A DNA stretch of 64,000 nt from Bacteroidota bacterium. Its GTDB lineage: Bacteria; Bacteroidota; Bacteroidia; Chitinophagales; LD1. Below, piece by piece: positions 1 through 9,406 of the stretch. The position numbers and the translations under genes were made by a program. The notes under the pieces are model-generated. The model saw only the letters and a program-made list of their open reading frames with translations. It did not search any database and was not told where the DNA came from. Where the stretch lies: assembly GCA_947479455.1 (NCBI GenBank), contig CANJZE010000013.1, positions 1 to 64,000 on the forward strand, read 5' to 3'. Numbering within the stretch: position 1 is the first letter of the stretch; every line of letters begins with the position of its first letter.

Positions 1-100
1 AACGCGCTACTAAAAGCAGCGCGCTTGGACTATTCCAGTCGGTTGAGTTATCCCTTCTTGAGTTGCTTCCCAGCAGAGCTCAAGTCCGTTTCACTCAACG
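1..100. other. Structured intergenic element (nested stems) at the window edge
   Basis: CGCGCT(3-8)/AGCGCG(18-23); GACT(28-31)/AGTC(37-40); GTTGAGT(42-48)/ACTCAAC(93-99) enclosing CTTGAG(57-62)/CTCAAG(79-84). Confidence 0.4.
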
Positions 101-283
101 CAACAAAATTATATTTTTAAACCTGACACAGTTTATTGAACACTCCCAAAAAAGGAGCTCCACTACAATCACTAACCCACCTGTCCCGCTTACACGTTGC
201 GCTTAGCTAGCGGTAACAGCCGCCTTCATTCATCGTTCTGTCATTCAATACAAACAGAAAACTCCTAACACCTGCCTCACTAC

Positions 284-381
284 CCATATCCGCCTTTCCT
301 CCGTTGGCTTCACGCTCGTCTCCGTTCATATCCGTGCGTCTTCCTTCAGCATCCGTGTAATCTCCGTTGGCATCAGTCTCT
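284..381. repeat. Degenerate heptamer array (CNTCCGT / NNNNATC / CGTGNNN)
   Basis: CCTCCGT TGGCTTC at 298, TCTCCGT at 319 and TCTCCGT TGGCATC at 361; CCATATC 284, TCATATC 326, CAGCATC 347, TGGCATC 368; every offset is a multiple of 7. Confidence 0.7.
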
Positions 382-407
382 CCTCTGCTGCCTTCTGTTT
401 CAAATTT

Positions 408-1775
408 CTAAAACGAAGTTCCTAACTTCAAATAAAGTCCTGCACCGTAGTAATGGTTTGGGGCGCACAGACCAATGAGATTTGGCGTGCCAATAGAAAA
501 ATCAAAATGTTTCCAGCATTTGACTAGTTCAAAACCAAGATTGAATTTGCTGTAACCACCGGCACCCGCGCTCACACTTACCAGCAAATCTTTTTGAATA
601 AAGTAATTGGCTTTCACAAAACCATACACAAAATATTTTGGCAAGTAACGATACTGCAAACCAAAACTCAATACTAATTTATCGTGTAATAAAGGTTTTG
701 AAAAAACAACATTCACACTAAACGGCATAAACAACGAATACTCATTGGTTGATTTAACAGGCAAATAAGAACGAACAGCACTATCTAATTTGAGCGTGTC
801 AAATGTTTGACTGCTGAACGTAGTTAAGTCAGGCAAAACAAAACCTGCAAAACGTGCGCTTTTCATCGCAGAATAATTTACCGGATTTTTTCGATAGAAA
901 GTATAACCAATATCGGCTACATCAAAACTCAACTTCCATTTATTCTTATTCATAAAAGCGATATGAAAATCGCCCGAGCCACCAATACCATTGAGCTGAC
1001 CAAATTTAGTTGCTCCATCCTTCGCTGTATTGAAAGTTAAATCGTAATTAAAATCTAAATATTCGCCATCTACTGCCGTGTAAATACTCGAATGTCCTGT
1101 TCGTATTTCCTGCTGATTAAACACCTGCAAAAATGAAAGCCCTAAGCCCACATCCATTTGATAACTGCCGTAATTAAATTTCTTTTTTACCCCTGCCGAT
1201 ACTTGGTTATACAAGTAATTGTAAAAACGAATATTGCTCAGGTCGGCACTATCACCTTCAAAACGTGCGTTGCCATAAAACGCTAGTTCAAAAGCTTCTT
1301 TACCGGCACTCAACTCGCGCATCTGCCTATGATTAAAAGTGAAAAAGAAACTACAGTCCAATCTTTTTACATAATGCCTAATGTTGTAACCAGTTTTCAT
1401 CTGGTCTTCAAAACGCAGTCGATCGTTGATTCTTCCATCTATTCTATCAATTAAGCCTCTCGAAATATTTTGTTTAAACAGAAGCCCGAAAACTAAACCG
1501 GCAGGCATTTCCTTCGAGTTAGCATTGTAATCAAAACATACGGTGCTTCTCCAGGTAGCGCTGTCTCTTAAATCTTCATTAAAAAAATAGTTGATGCCCG
1601 AATTAGTGTAGTTGTAAAGCCGAGCGTTGTTTTCGTTGGTAGTAAACTTTATCTTTTTTACTTTTTCTACTACCGTTGAATCGGCAGCGGTCAGCATCAA
1701 AGTGATGCAGGTGAAAAAGAAAAAGACAACACTATTTTTTGTGTAACGATAGGTGTTTAGGCGAGGTCTATTCAT
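408..1775 (-). CDS. Outer-membrane beta-barrel-like protein (DUF5723-like)
   Basis: 455-aa ORF with N-terminal hydrophobic segment, alternating aromatic/polar beta-strand pattern and terminal Phe (KLGTSF). Confidence 0.7.
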   Translation of the reverse strand: MNRPRLNTYRYTKNSVVFFFFTCITLMLTAADSTVVEKVKKIKFTTNENNARLYNYTNSGINYFFNEDLRDSATWRSTVCFDYNANSKEMPAGLVFGLLFKQNISRGLIDRIDGRINDRLRFEDQMKTGYNIRHYVKRLDCSFFFTFNHRQMRELSAGKEAFELAFYGNARFEGDSADLSNIRFYNYLYNQVSAGVKKKFNYGSYQMDVGLGLSFLQVFNQQEIRTGHSSIYTAVDGEYLDFNYDLTFNTAKDGATKFGQLNGIGGSGDFHIAFMNKNKWKLSFDVADIGYTFYRKNPVNYSAMKSARFAGFVLPDLTTFSSQTFDTLKLDSAVRSYLPVKSTNEYSLFMPFSVNVVFSKPLLHDKLVLSFGLQYRYLPKYFVYGFVKANYFIQKDLLVSVSAGAGGYSKFNLGFELVKCWKHFDFSIGTPNLIGLCAPNHYYGAGLYLKLGTSF

Positions 1776-1803
1776 AATTCGTGCTTCGTATTTCTAATTC
1801 AAT
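1776..1803. repeat. Heptamer array AATTCGT GCTTCGT ATTTCTA ATTCAAT
   Basis: Period-7 framing, directly abutting the start codon of the 408..1775 gene. Confidence 0.6.
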
Positions 1804-1818
1804 TTAATTTTAGTGAGC

Positions 1819-3936
1819 TTAAAACTTTGCGTTTATCTTGTAATTAAATCGTGCGGTAAACGTAATGCCTAAAGTATAATCGCTGTAAATTTTAGTAGGT
1901 AAGCCATTGCAAAGTTGCGAAGTTGTGCTGGTAAAATCGGCTCTGGCCACAGCATGACGTGCCAATTTTACTTTGGCCATTCTATCTTCTGATACATATA
2001 AAGGCACCTTGCTTTTGGTAGGCGCTTGTACCTTGCAATTTGCATCGGGCACTCCACCTGCTATGTGCGCGTTCGAAGCCAGGGTATCTACCACTTGCCA
2101 ATTTTCATCATAAAGCAGAATAGAAATATCGGCATCAATTGGGTATTTGTTCTGCGTAATCAAATTCAAAACGCCATCACTAATGCCGTTGATGTTTGTG
2201 TTTGTTTCTGAGATATTAAAGTCGAAAGTATCTACCAACACTAAATGATTGGCCAAAATTGAAAGAGGTATTTCGGCATTCAACGAAATTTTTAAACCAC
2301 TTTCGAGGTAAGCAAAATCGCGGTACTGACCGTTATTGCCATTTACATTAGTTCGCACTTCCACATCGTATTTCAATTTGTTAGGCAAAATGCCCAGCAA
2401 ATCTTTGATGTTTGAATTAGTACCGTTGAATACAAACTCGTTGTGCGCGGGGGTAAGAGGAAAATCGGTGGCGCGATTGATAATTAAAGGTTGACCCACT
2501 ATTGAGCCGCTTAAATTTACCGAACCATTATTTTGGCTGGAGGCTGTTAATCCGTTTATCTTCACCTGTCCATCTACGCCTATACCATTATCAATAGTAA
2601 ACTTCATGTTTACGTCCTCTAACGTTACCGAACCGCTTTTGAAAATATCAAGAAAGGAAAAATCGGTACTGTCTTTTCCTACTAAAGTATCGCGACCGGC
2701 ATAACCTTTAATGTAATTAGGAGCTACATCAGTAATCTCATAGCGAATGTTGATACTATCGGCAGTAGTAATATGATGAGTTAGTCCATCTGAATCAATA
2801 TGCGCTACTATACGTTGTGTATACGAATTGAATTTAGATCCGTCTTTTCCGCTTAAACTTATGGCAAATCCTGTAATATCTATCAAGGTGTCGATAGTTA
2901 CATTTCCACCAACAGGGGCAGCCGGCATAATTGTATATTCATGTAATGGCATGCCATGATTATCAAAAGCTCCAACCAGCGTATAATCTAAATAAAGTTT
3001 TTGCTGAACTGAACTGGTAATAAAAATGTGCAGAAACCCTGATCGTGCATCTACGTAAGTAAACTTGCGGTCGGCAATTTCCTGAGTTAAATCTTCGGTA
3101 ATGTCCACTACATTTTGAGTAGGAAATTTTGCCCATGCTTCGGTAGCTTTAAGCGTGCGCACCGTGGCTTGCAGTTCTATATAATCAGAAGTATCAATCA
3201 GTACCGAATTTCCGGAACTGCCGGGTGAACTTAAATTGTTAATTACGAAATCGAGGTTATTGGTAATGCGCGAACCTGCAATTGGAATATGAAACACGAT
3301 AAAATCATTGGCAGGCACAGGTTGTAGTAGTGAATAAGTACCCACTATCGATTGGTCATCTGTATTAATCAAAGTAATGGTAGCTGTTGCAATAGGAATA
3401 GGCAAATGGTTAGTTGCTACAACTTCTACATCGCCCGAACTTAAATAGGCACTGTCAAAAAGGTTAGCCGCAGCATAATGAAACGGAGGCATAGCCAAGC
3501 CGCTAATTGCAGGTATAGGCAATTGGCTGCCGTTGAAGGTGATCAAAAATTGACCTAAGGCTTGTGTGCTTGGTGTGAGCAGAGCGTTTTGAGCTAGCGT
3601 ACCCAACGAAGCTCTTACAATAATAAATTGATTGGGCAATCGTAAGTCGGTCAAGTTGAATTTTTGACCAATAGAGGTGTCGGGTATATGAATGATTTGG
3701 TCAGCAAGATTGAAATTATATAACACCGAATTGTAAACCAACTTCATAGAGTTATCGGGATTTGTTTTCAAAATTCCTGTATCCTTCACCAAGTTTCGAA
3801 GCGTAAGATTAGTAGTGGCAATTGGAATGAGCAGTTCGGTATCCCAATTTGTTTTAGCATCTTTTTTGCACGAAGAAATAACTGAAGCAACAATAAAGAA
3901 GCAGACGATGGTTTTTAAAACGCTTGACAATTTCAT
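1819..3936 (-). CDS. Hypothetical lipoprotein
   Basis: 705-aa ORF; N-terminus MKLSSVLKTIVCFFIVASVISSCKK is a typical lipobox (SSCKK). Confidence 0.75.
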   Translation of the reverse strand: MKLSSVLKTIVCFFIVASVISSCKKDAKTNWDTELLIPIATTNLTLRNLVKDTGILKTNPDNSMKLVYNSVLYNFNLADQIIHIPDTSIGQKFNLTDLRLPNQFIIVRASLGTLAQNALLTPSTQALGQFLITFNGSQLPIPAISGLAMPPFHYAAANLFDSAYLSSGDVEVVATNHLPIPIATATITLINTDDQSIVGTYSLLQPVPANDFIVFHIPIAGSRITNNLDFVINNLSSPGSSGNSVLIDTSDYIELQATVRTLKATEAWAKFPTQNVVDITEDLTQEIADRKFTYVDARSGFLHIFITSSVQQKLYLDYTLVGAFDNHGMPLHEYTIMPAAPVGGNVTIDTLIDITGFAISLSGKDGSKFNSYTQRIVAHIDSDGLTHHITTADSINIRYEITDVAPNYIKGYAGRDTLVGKDSTDFSFLDIFKSGSVTLEDVNMKFTIDNGIGVDGQVKINGLTASSQNNGSVNLSGSIVGQPLIINRATDFPLTPAHNEFVFNGTNSNIKDLLGILPNKLKYDVEVRTNVNGNNGQYRDFAYLESGLKISLNAEIPLSILANHLVLVDTFDFNISETNTNINGISDGVLNLITQNKYPIDADISILLYDENWQVVDTLASNAHIAGGVPDANCKVQAPTKSKVPLYVSEDRMAKVKLARHAVARADFTSTTSQLCNGLPTKIYSDYTLGITFTARFNYKINAKF

Positions 3937-4024
3937 TCGTTATTTTTTATGAAGGTTCTAAAATAGAAAAAGGACAGGAGTTGTGAATGAAATCAACAAC
4001 TACGTTGCAACGCTATATTTTTTG

Positions 4025-4816
4025 TTACGGCACAAAATAGTTTGGTCGCAATTTGCCGAAATCATCCAGATAACCTGCGTAGGCGGTAAGACCTGTGATA
4101 AAGCTAAAATCGGTAGGTTTTTTTATTGGAACATAACCGTAACCACACAATACAATGCCGTTGTTTCGGGCAGGAAAAATAGCAGGGTCAATTTTTCTTA
4201 CGGTGGTATTTAACACCATCGTGGTGTTATTGTTTTGCAACGAGTAAGAAGGTGAAAGGAATTCCTCAAAAAATCCTTTTTCCGTGATACTGAAAAAGAA
4301 ACCCGAAGTAAAACCCGGAATGATGGTATTAGCGTAAGCCTCATCTTCAAAATAATAGAGTTGGGCTTTAACCAGCGCAATCGTTTGTTTTCCCTTTAAC
4401 TCTGTTTCTTTGTTATGTTGATAAGCTGAAATCTCATACTTGCCTTTAAAAGCAGCAGGGTCAATGATAACATTAGCTGTAATGAAATTTATAGTAGAAG
4501 AATTAGTCGAATCTACCTGGGCAGAAGCGGCAGGAATTATTTCTGAAATCCTTCCCTGTTCGTCAACCACAAAATCAATGTAGGAACCAAAATGATGGGT
4601 ACCGTCTGCAATAATTCCTGTTCCGGTATTAATGTAATGCGGACCCGGACCTAACAAAATAGTTTTTACACCTTGATGGAATGTCCCTTTTCCATTACTA
4701 TCAATTTCAAATCCACCAGTATAAGCACCCGGATTAATGGTGATAGAAAACGATTGCGAAAAAATAGAAGCTGAAACAAAAAATAGTAAGCAGAAAAGCA
4801 GAAGTCTTAATTGCAT
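4025..4816 (-). CDS. Hypothetical exported protein
   Basis: ORF 4025..4879; signal peptide MQLRLLLFCLLFFVSASIFSQ supports the internal ATG at 4816, which removes the overlap with sufE. Confidence 0.6.
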   Translation of the reverse strand: MQLRLLLFCLLFFVSASIFSQSFSITINPGAYTGGFEIDSNGKGTFHQGVKTILLGPGPHYINTGTGIIADGTHHFGSYIDFVVDEQGRISEIIPAASAQVDSTNSSTINFITANVIIDPAAFKGKYEISAYQHNKETELKGKQTIALVKAQLYYFEDEAYANTIIPGFTSGFFFSITEKGFFEEFLSPSYSLQNNNTTMVLNTTVRKIDPAIFPARNNGIVLCGYGYVPIKKPTDFSFITGLTAYAGYLDDFGKLRPNYFVP

Positions 4817-4859
4817 GAAGCGAATATAATACTGTCTGTGTTTTTGAAATAGGAAGCTA

Positions 4860-5276
4860 TCAGGCAAATGCGGTTGCATAGGCTTTCATTTTTACAATCA
4901 TTGAACTTAAACCATTTGAACGTTTAGAAGTGAGGAACGATTGCAATTCAATTCTGGTTATAAATTCAAGATGACTGTTAATAATTGCGGTAGGCGATTG
5001 TCCTGATAGAACCTTTACAAGCAAGGCAATTATTCCTTTTGTCATTACAGAGTCTGAATCTGCTTCAAAAAATATTTCCCCATCTTTTTCGTAAGCATGA
5101 AGCCAAACTTTGCTTTGGCAACCTTTCACTAAAAAATCGTCAATCCTATATTTTGAATCTATGAGCGGAAGTTTTTTTCCAAGATCAATCAGGTATTCAA
5201 TCTTGTCTTCTCTTTCATCGAACAGATTGAAGTCGTCAACAATCTCGTTCTCAATTTCTGCGATTGATTTCTGCAT
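4860..5276 (-). CDS. sufE: SufE-family Fe-S metabolism protein
   Basis: 138 aa with SufE motif VKGCQSKVWL and context downstream of sufBCDS. Confidence 0.9.
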   Translation of the reverse strand: MQKSIAEIENEIVDDFNLFDEREDKIEYLIDLGKKLPLIDSKYRIDDFLVKGCQSKVWLHAYEKDGEIFFEADSDSVMTKGIIALLVKVLSGQSPTAIINSHLEFITRIELQSFLTSKRSNGLSSMIVKMKAYATAFA

Positions 5277-5318
5277 GGCTCAAAAATAGTAATGGAAGAC
5301 AGAACATGAAGTTCCCTA

Positions 5319-5918
5319 CTAGTATAAAAAGGGAATTACCTTTTTTACTTTCAATTTATATTTACGGTAGCTATCGCCAAATTCGTTTTCGAGTTTTTTC
5401 TCTTCCAACCTGATACCCACTTCTAAATACACAATAGAAATAAAAACTCCGGCTAAAGTCATTTGGGTTGGAATAATAAGAACCAAACCCAGTAGTGCAA
5501 GTATAATTCCTGAGTAAATGGGATGGCGCACAAAAGCATTCATTCCACTTATATTTAGGATAGGTGTTGTGTTGTCAACGCTTTCTGTTTTTGTAAAAAT
5601 ATTGAGGCCTGTAAAATCGGCAAATCCATATTTTAAAATACTCAAAGCAATAATCATTAACCCTGTTAAAGCGAACGCACTACCCAAATAGTTAAGTTCT
5701 AATTGAGGAGGAAAGATGTAGTTGTGTTCGTGTTTATAAATAAACAGCCACGTAATACTACTCCAAAGCAATACAGAGATGAGTGTGAAGAATAATCTGT
5801 AGAAGCGAAAAAATGAGGCACTGTGTTTCTGAACAAAATCTTTTACGCCTTTGCTTGCCAGCCAGCTATGTGAAGCATAAAAGAAAATGAGTAAAAGAAT
5901 AAAATAAAGCATGTTCAA
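5319..5918 (-). CDS. Isoprenylcysteine carboxyl methyltransferase-like / NnrU-like membrane methyltransferase
   Basis: 199 aa, multiple TM segments; C-terminal FVRHPIYSGIILALLG...EEKKLENEFGDSYRKYKLKVKKVIPF matches the ICMT/PEMT pattern. Confidence 0.8.
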   Translation of the reverse strand: MNMLYFILLLIFFYASHSWLASKGVKDFVQKHSASFFRFYRLFFTLISVLLWSSITWLFIYKHEHNYIFPPQLELNYLGSAFALTGLMIIALSILKYGFADFTGLNIFTKTESVDNTTPILNISGMNAFVRHPIYSGIILALLGLVLIIPTQMTLAGVFISIVYLEVGIRLEEKKLENEFGDSYRKYKLKVKKVIPFLY

Positions 5919-5941
5919 ACTTAGCAGCTTTATTAAACGAA

Positions 5942-7150
5942 TCAGGAAAGTATTTTCACCGCACGTTTCAGTGCATTAACGGTAGCATCAATTTCTTCTT
6001 TCGTATTATAGAAAGCAAATGATGCACGGCAGGTTCCATCAATTTTCAATCTATCCATTAAAGGTTGACAGCAATGGTGGCCTGTGCGAATTGCAATTCC
6101 TTGTTCGTTTAGTAGAACTCCTAAATCGTAAGGATGAATATTGTTCACAAGGAAAGAAATAACAGAGGCTTTGGTTTTAGCAGTTCCTACAATTCTCAAT
6201 CCATCTACTTCTAAAAACTTTTCCGTTCCGTAAGCCAACAGTTCATTTTCGTAAGCTGAAATTTTATCTAAACCAATTTCGTTCATGTAAATCAATGCAG
6301 CACCAAGAGAAATTCCACCTTCAATATGCGGAGTGCCAGCTTCAAACTTATAAGGTAAATCGTTGTAAGTAGTTCCCGCAAACGAAACGCTCTTTATCAT
6401 TTCGCCACCACCCATGTATGGGTTCATTTTCTCTAACAGTTCTTCTTTGCCGTAAAGAATTCCGATTCCTGTTCCGGCAAAAACTTTATGGCCGCTAAAG
6501 CCAAGAAAATCGCAATCCAAATCTTTTACATCTACTTTTTTATGAGGCAATGCTTGCGCTCCATCAATAAAGACTACGGCATCCACTTTATGTGCTTCGT
6601 GAATAATTTCTTTTACCGGATGAATCGTACCAAGTGCATTCGAGATATAAGCAATGGAAACAATCTTTGTTTTTTCTGAAAGTAGTTTCAGAAAATCTTC
6701 AAAAATAATTTCACCTGAATCAGTAATTGGAATGACGCGAAGTATTGCGCCTTTTTCTTCACACAGCATTTGCCAGGGAACAATGTTGCTATGATGTTCC
6801 ATTTCGCTCACTATAATTTCATCGCCTGCTTTAATAAATTTTCTTCCGTAAGAAGTTGCAACCAAATTCACAGCTTCGGTTGTACCCCGAACAAAATTTA
6901 TTTCATGCTCACTCGCGTTGATGTGTTGTGCAACAGTCCTTCTTGCATTCTCATACTTCTCTGTAGCCAATTGCGCCAGATGATGCGCTCCCCGATGTAT
7001 ATTACTGTTGTATTGCTCGTAATAATCTTTAATAGCATTGATAACAGCGAGTGGCTTTTGGGAAGTAGCTGCATTGTCAAAATAAATTAGCGGCTTGCCA
7101 TTTACGGTTTGATGCAGAATAGGAAACTGCGCGCGAATAGATTCATTCAT
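5942..7150 (-). CDS. sufS: SufS-type cysteine desulfurase
   Basis: 402 aa; IYFDNAATSQKP, FSGHKVFAGTGIGILYG, RTGHHCCQPLM. Confidence 0.95.
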   Translation of the reverse strand: MNESIRAQFPILHQTVNGKPLIYFDNAATSQKPLAVINAIKDYYEQYNSNIHRGAHHLAQLATEKYENARRTVAQHINASEHEINFVRGTTEAVNLVATSYGRKFIKAGDEIIVSEMEHHSNIVPWQMLCEEKGAILRVIPITDSGEIIFEDFLKLLSEKTKIVSIAYISNALGTIHPVKEIIHEAHKVDAVVFIDGAQALPHKKVDVKDLDCDFLGFSGHKVFAGTGIGILYGKEELLEKMNPYMGGGEMIKSVSFAGTTYNDLPYKFEAGTPHIEGGISLGAALIYMNEIGLDKISAYENELLAYGTEKFLEVDGLRIVGTAKTKASVISFLVNNIHPYDLGVLLNEQGIAIRTGHHCCQPLMDRLKIDGTCRASFAFYNTKEEIDATVNALKRAVKILS

Positions 7151-8457
7151 CAGAAATTCACTTTTAATTCATCTTTCAACTTGTCGCACAAAAACTGGCG
7201 AATTGGTTTGCTGTGAACGTGGTCAATAACCTCGTGTGCAAAAGCATAAGTGAGAATTTGAGTAGCTTCTTCTTTGGTAATTCCACGAGCTCGTAAATAG
7301 AAAAGAGCATTCTCATCTAATTGCCCTACAGCCGCACCGTGGCTGCACTTTACATCATCTGCAAAAATTTCTAATTGCGGTTTGCTGTTTATGCTAGCAT
7401 CATTCGAAAGCAACAATGCTTTGCTCGATTGAAAAGCGTTTGTCTTTTGTGCATCTTGTCTTACAAAAATCTTTCCGTTGAACACTCCGGTTGATTCATC
7501 GTTCAACACACCTTTGTATAGTTGATTACTTGTGCAATTAGGAGCCACATGGTCTACCAGAATATGATTGTCGATGTGCGCGTTTTCTTTTCCGAAATAC
7601 AAACCGTTTAAATCAGCATGAGCATTCTCTCCGATTAAACGTGCTGTTGCATTATTTCTTATCACCGCATTACTCGTTCCTGTGTTAGGAGAGGAGAAAG
7701 TAATTGTTGAAGCGCTGAATCTTCCATCGCGCTCAACTTGTGATTCCAAAGTGTGAATGCCGATAGAGTTGCTCACTTCTAACTGAAGTTTCACAATATC
7801 AATAGATGCATTTTTGCCAACGTAAACCTCCGACACATGATTGTATTGAACATTGATGTTGCTGGCATTACGGAAATCTTCGGCAATTTGAATCGAAGAA
7901 CCTTCTTCTACAATGGCTAAACTTCTGGTTTGTGTAAACGCATTTACATCCGATGCGGTGAAGAAATACTGAATGTAAATTGGTTCGTTAACAGCTACGT
8001 TTCTTTGAACATGAATAAAAGCACCATCATTTACAAAAGCCGTATTCAGGGCTGCAAAATGTTCTTCGTTGTAATTAACCAGTTTGCCGAAATGTTTCTC
8101 CACTAAAGTGGTATGCGAACTGAAAGCTTCTTTCAAACTACAAACAGTCAAACCTTTTGTATCGGGAACAATACTTAACTCCGGATGAAAAACTCCGTTC
8201 AGGAAAATAATGCGGAATGCATAAGGAGGTAAACTAGCTATGTAATTCTTCACCGCTGCGTTTACTTGTGAGTCAGCTGGGGTGAGCGAAAGCCGCTCGT
8301 TCAGTTTTGTTTTAATGTTGGTATATTTCCATTCTTCGTGACGCGAAGACGGTATACCTAGTTTTTCGAATGCAGTAAACGCACTCTTCCTCAGTTCTAC
8401 CACATTGGCATTACTCACGTTTGCGAACTGCTTCTCTATATTTTCAATCAAACTCAT
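7150..8457 (-). CDS. sufD: Fe-S cluster assembly protein SufD
   Basis: 435 aa; SRHEEWKYTNIK, C-terminal SufB/D core, operon context. Confidence 0.93.
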   Translation of the reverse strand: MSLIENIEKQFANVSNANVVELRKSAFTAFEKLGIPSSRHEEWKYTNIKTKLNERLSLTPADSQVNAAVKNYIASLPPYAFRIIFLNGVFHPELSIVPDTKGLTVCSLKEAFSSHTTLVEKHFGKLVNYNEEHFAALNTAFVNDGAFIHVQRNVAVNEPIYIQYFFTASDVNAFTQTRSLAIVEEGSSIQIAEDFRNASNINVQYNHVSEVYVGKNASIDIVKLQLEVSNSIGIHTLESQVERDGRFSASTITFSSPNTGTSNAVIRNNATARLIGENAHADLNGLYFGKENAHIDNHILVDHVAPNCTSNQLYKGVLNDESTGVFNGKIFVRQDAQKTNAFQSSKALLLSNDASINSKPQLEIFADDVKCSHGAAVGQLDENALFYLRARGITKEEATQILTYAFAHEVIDHVHSKPIRQFLCDKLKDELKVNF

Positions 8458-8459
8458 TT

Positions 8460-9218
8460 TTAAACTAACTCGCTGTTTTCTTCTTTAATCCAATCGTATC
8501 CCTGTTCTTCTAACTTCAGTGCAAGTTCTTTTCCTCCGCTCTTAACAATTTTTCCTCCATACATTACATGCACATAATCAGGAACTATGTAGTTGAGCAA
8601 ACGCTGATAATGTGTAATAATCAAAAAACTTCTGTCCTTATTTTTTAATTGGTTCACTCCGTTTGCTACAATGCGAAGCGCATCAATATCTAAACCAGAA
8701 TCAGTTTCATCAAGTAAACAAAGAGTGGGTTCAAGCATTGCCATTTGGAAAATTTCATTTCGTTTTTTTTCTCCGCCACTAAAACCTTCATTGATAGAGC
8801 GGCTGGTGAACTCTTTATTCATTTCTACTAACGCCAATTTCTCCTTCATCAATTTCAAAAAATCTTTTGCATCCATTGGCTCTAAGCCGTTGTGTTTGCG
8901 TTTTGCATTCACTGCGGCTTTCATAAAGTTAGTGGTGCTCACTCCGGGAATCTCTACGGGATATTGAAACGCCAAAAACACACCTTCACGAGCGCGCTCA
9001 TCGGCACTCATTTCTAACAAATTTTTTCCGTTAAAGCTTACTTCGCCCGAAAGTACTTCATAATCTTCTTTGCCTGCAAGTGTTGATGCTAGAGTAGATT
9101 TGCCGGTTCCGTTAGGTCCCATGATGGCATGGATTTCTCCAGGCTTAATTTCGAGATTGAAATCTCTAAGGATTTGCTTTTCGGCTATTCCTACGTTTAG
9201 GTTTTTGATTGATAACAT
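8460..9218 (-). CDS. sufC: Fe-S cluster assembly ATPase SufC
   Basis: 252 aa; Walker [10 protein letters not shown], signature [21 protein letters not shown]. Confidence 0.95.
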   Translation of the reverse strand: MLSIKNLNVGIAEKQILRDFNLEIKPGEIHAIMGPNGTGKSTLASTLAGKEDYEVLSGEVSFNGKNLLEMSADERAREGVFLAFQYPVEIPGVSTTNFMKAAVNAKRKHNGLEPMDAKDFLKLMKEKLALVEMNKEFTSRSINEGFSGGEKKRNEIFQMAMLEPTLCLLDETDSGLDIDALRIVANGVNQLKNKDRSFLIITHYQRLLNYIVPDYVHVMYGGKIVKSGGKELALKLEEQGYDWIKEENSELV

Positions 9219-9372
9219 TCGTCCTCTTTTTTCTTTTTATTGGTTCTGTATTTTCTGATGCGTAAGCATCTTTTCTTAACTCTTCGTAAATTGGTTTTAA
9301 AATTTTAGTGTAAACTGTTTTTACGGTTCCGAAGGTTCTGAATAATTTGAAAATCACTTCTGTTGTATTTAA

Positions 9373-9406
9373 TTTTCAAATTTCCGAATTCTCGAATTTT
9401 CTAATT
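9373..9406. repeat. Octamer array TTTTCAAA TTTCCGAA TTCTCGAA TTTTCTAA
   Basis: Period-8 framing; near-identical inverted copy at 41631..41662. Confidence 0.8.

Noticed and set aside
9166-9357. 63-aa minus-strand ORF between sufB and sufC (MIFKLFRTFGTVKTVYTKILKPIYEELRK...)
   Set aside because: Overlaps the sufC start, Lys/Arg-rich tail, no recognisable family; more likely operon leader sequence.
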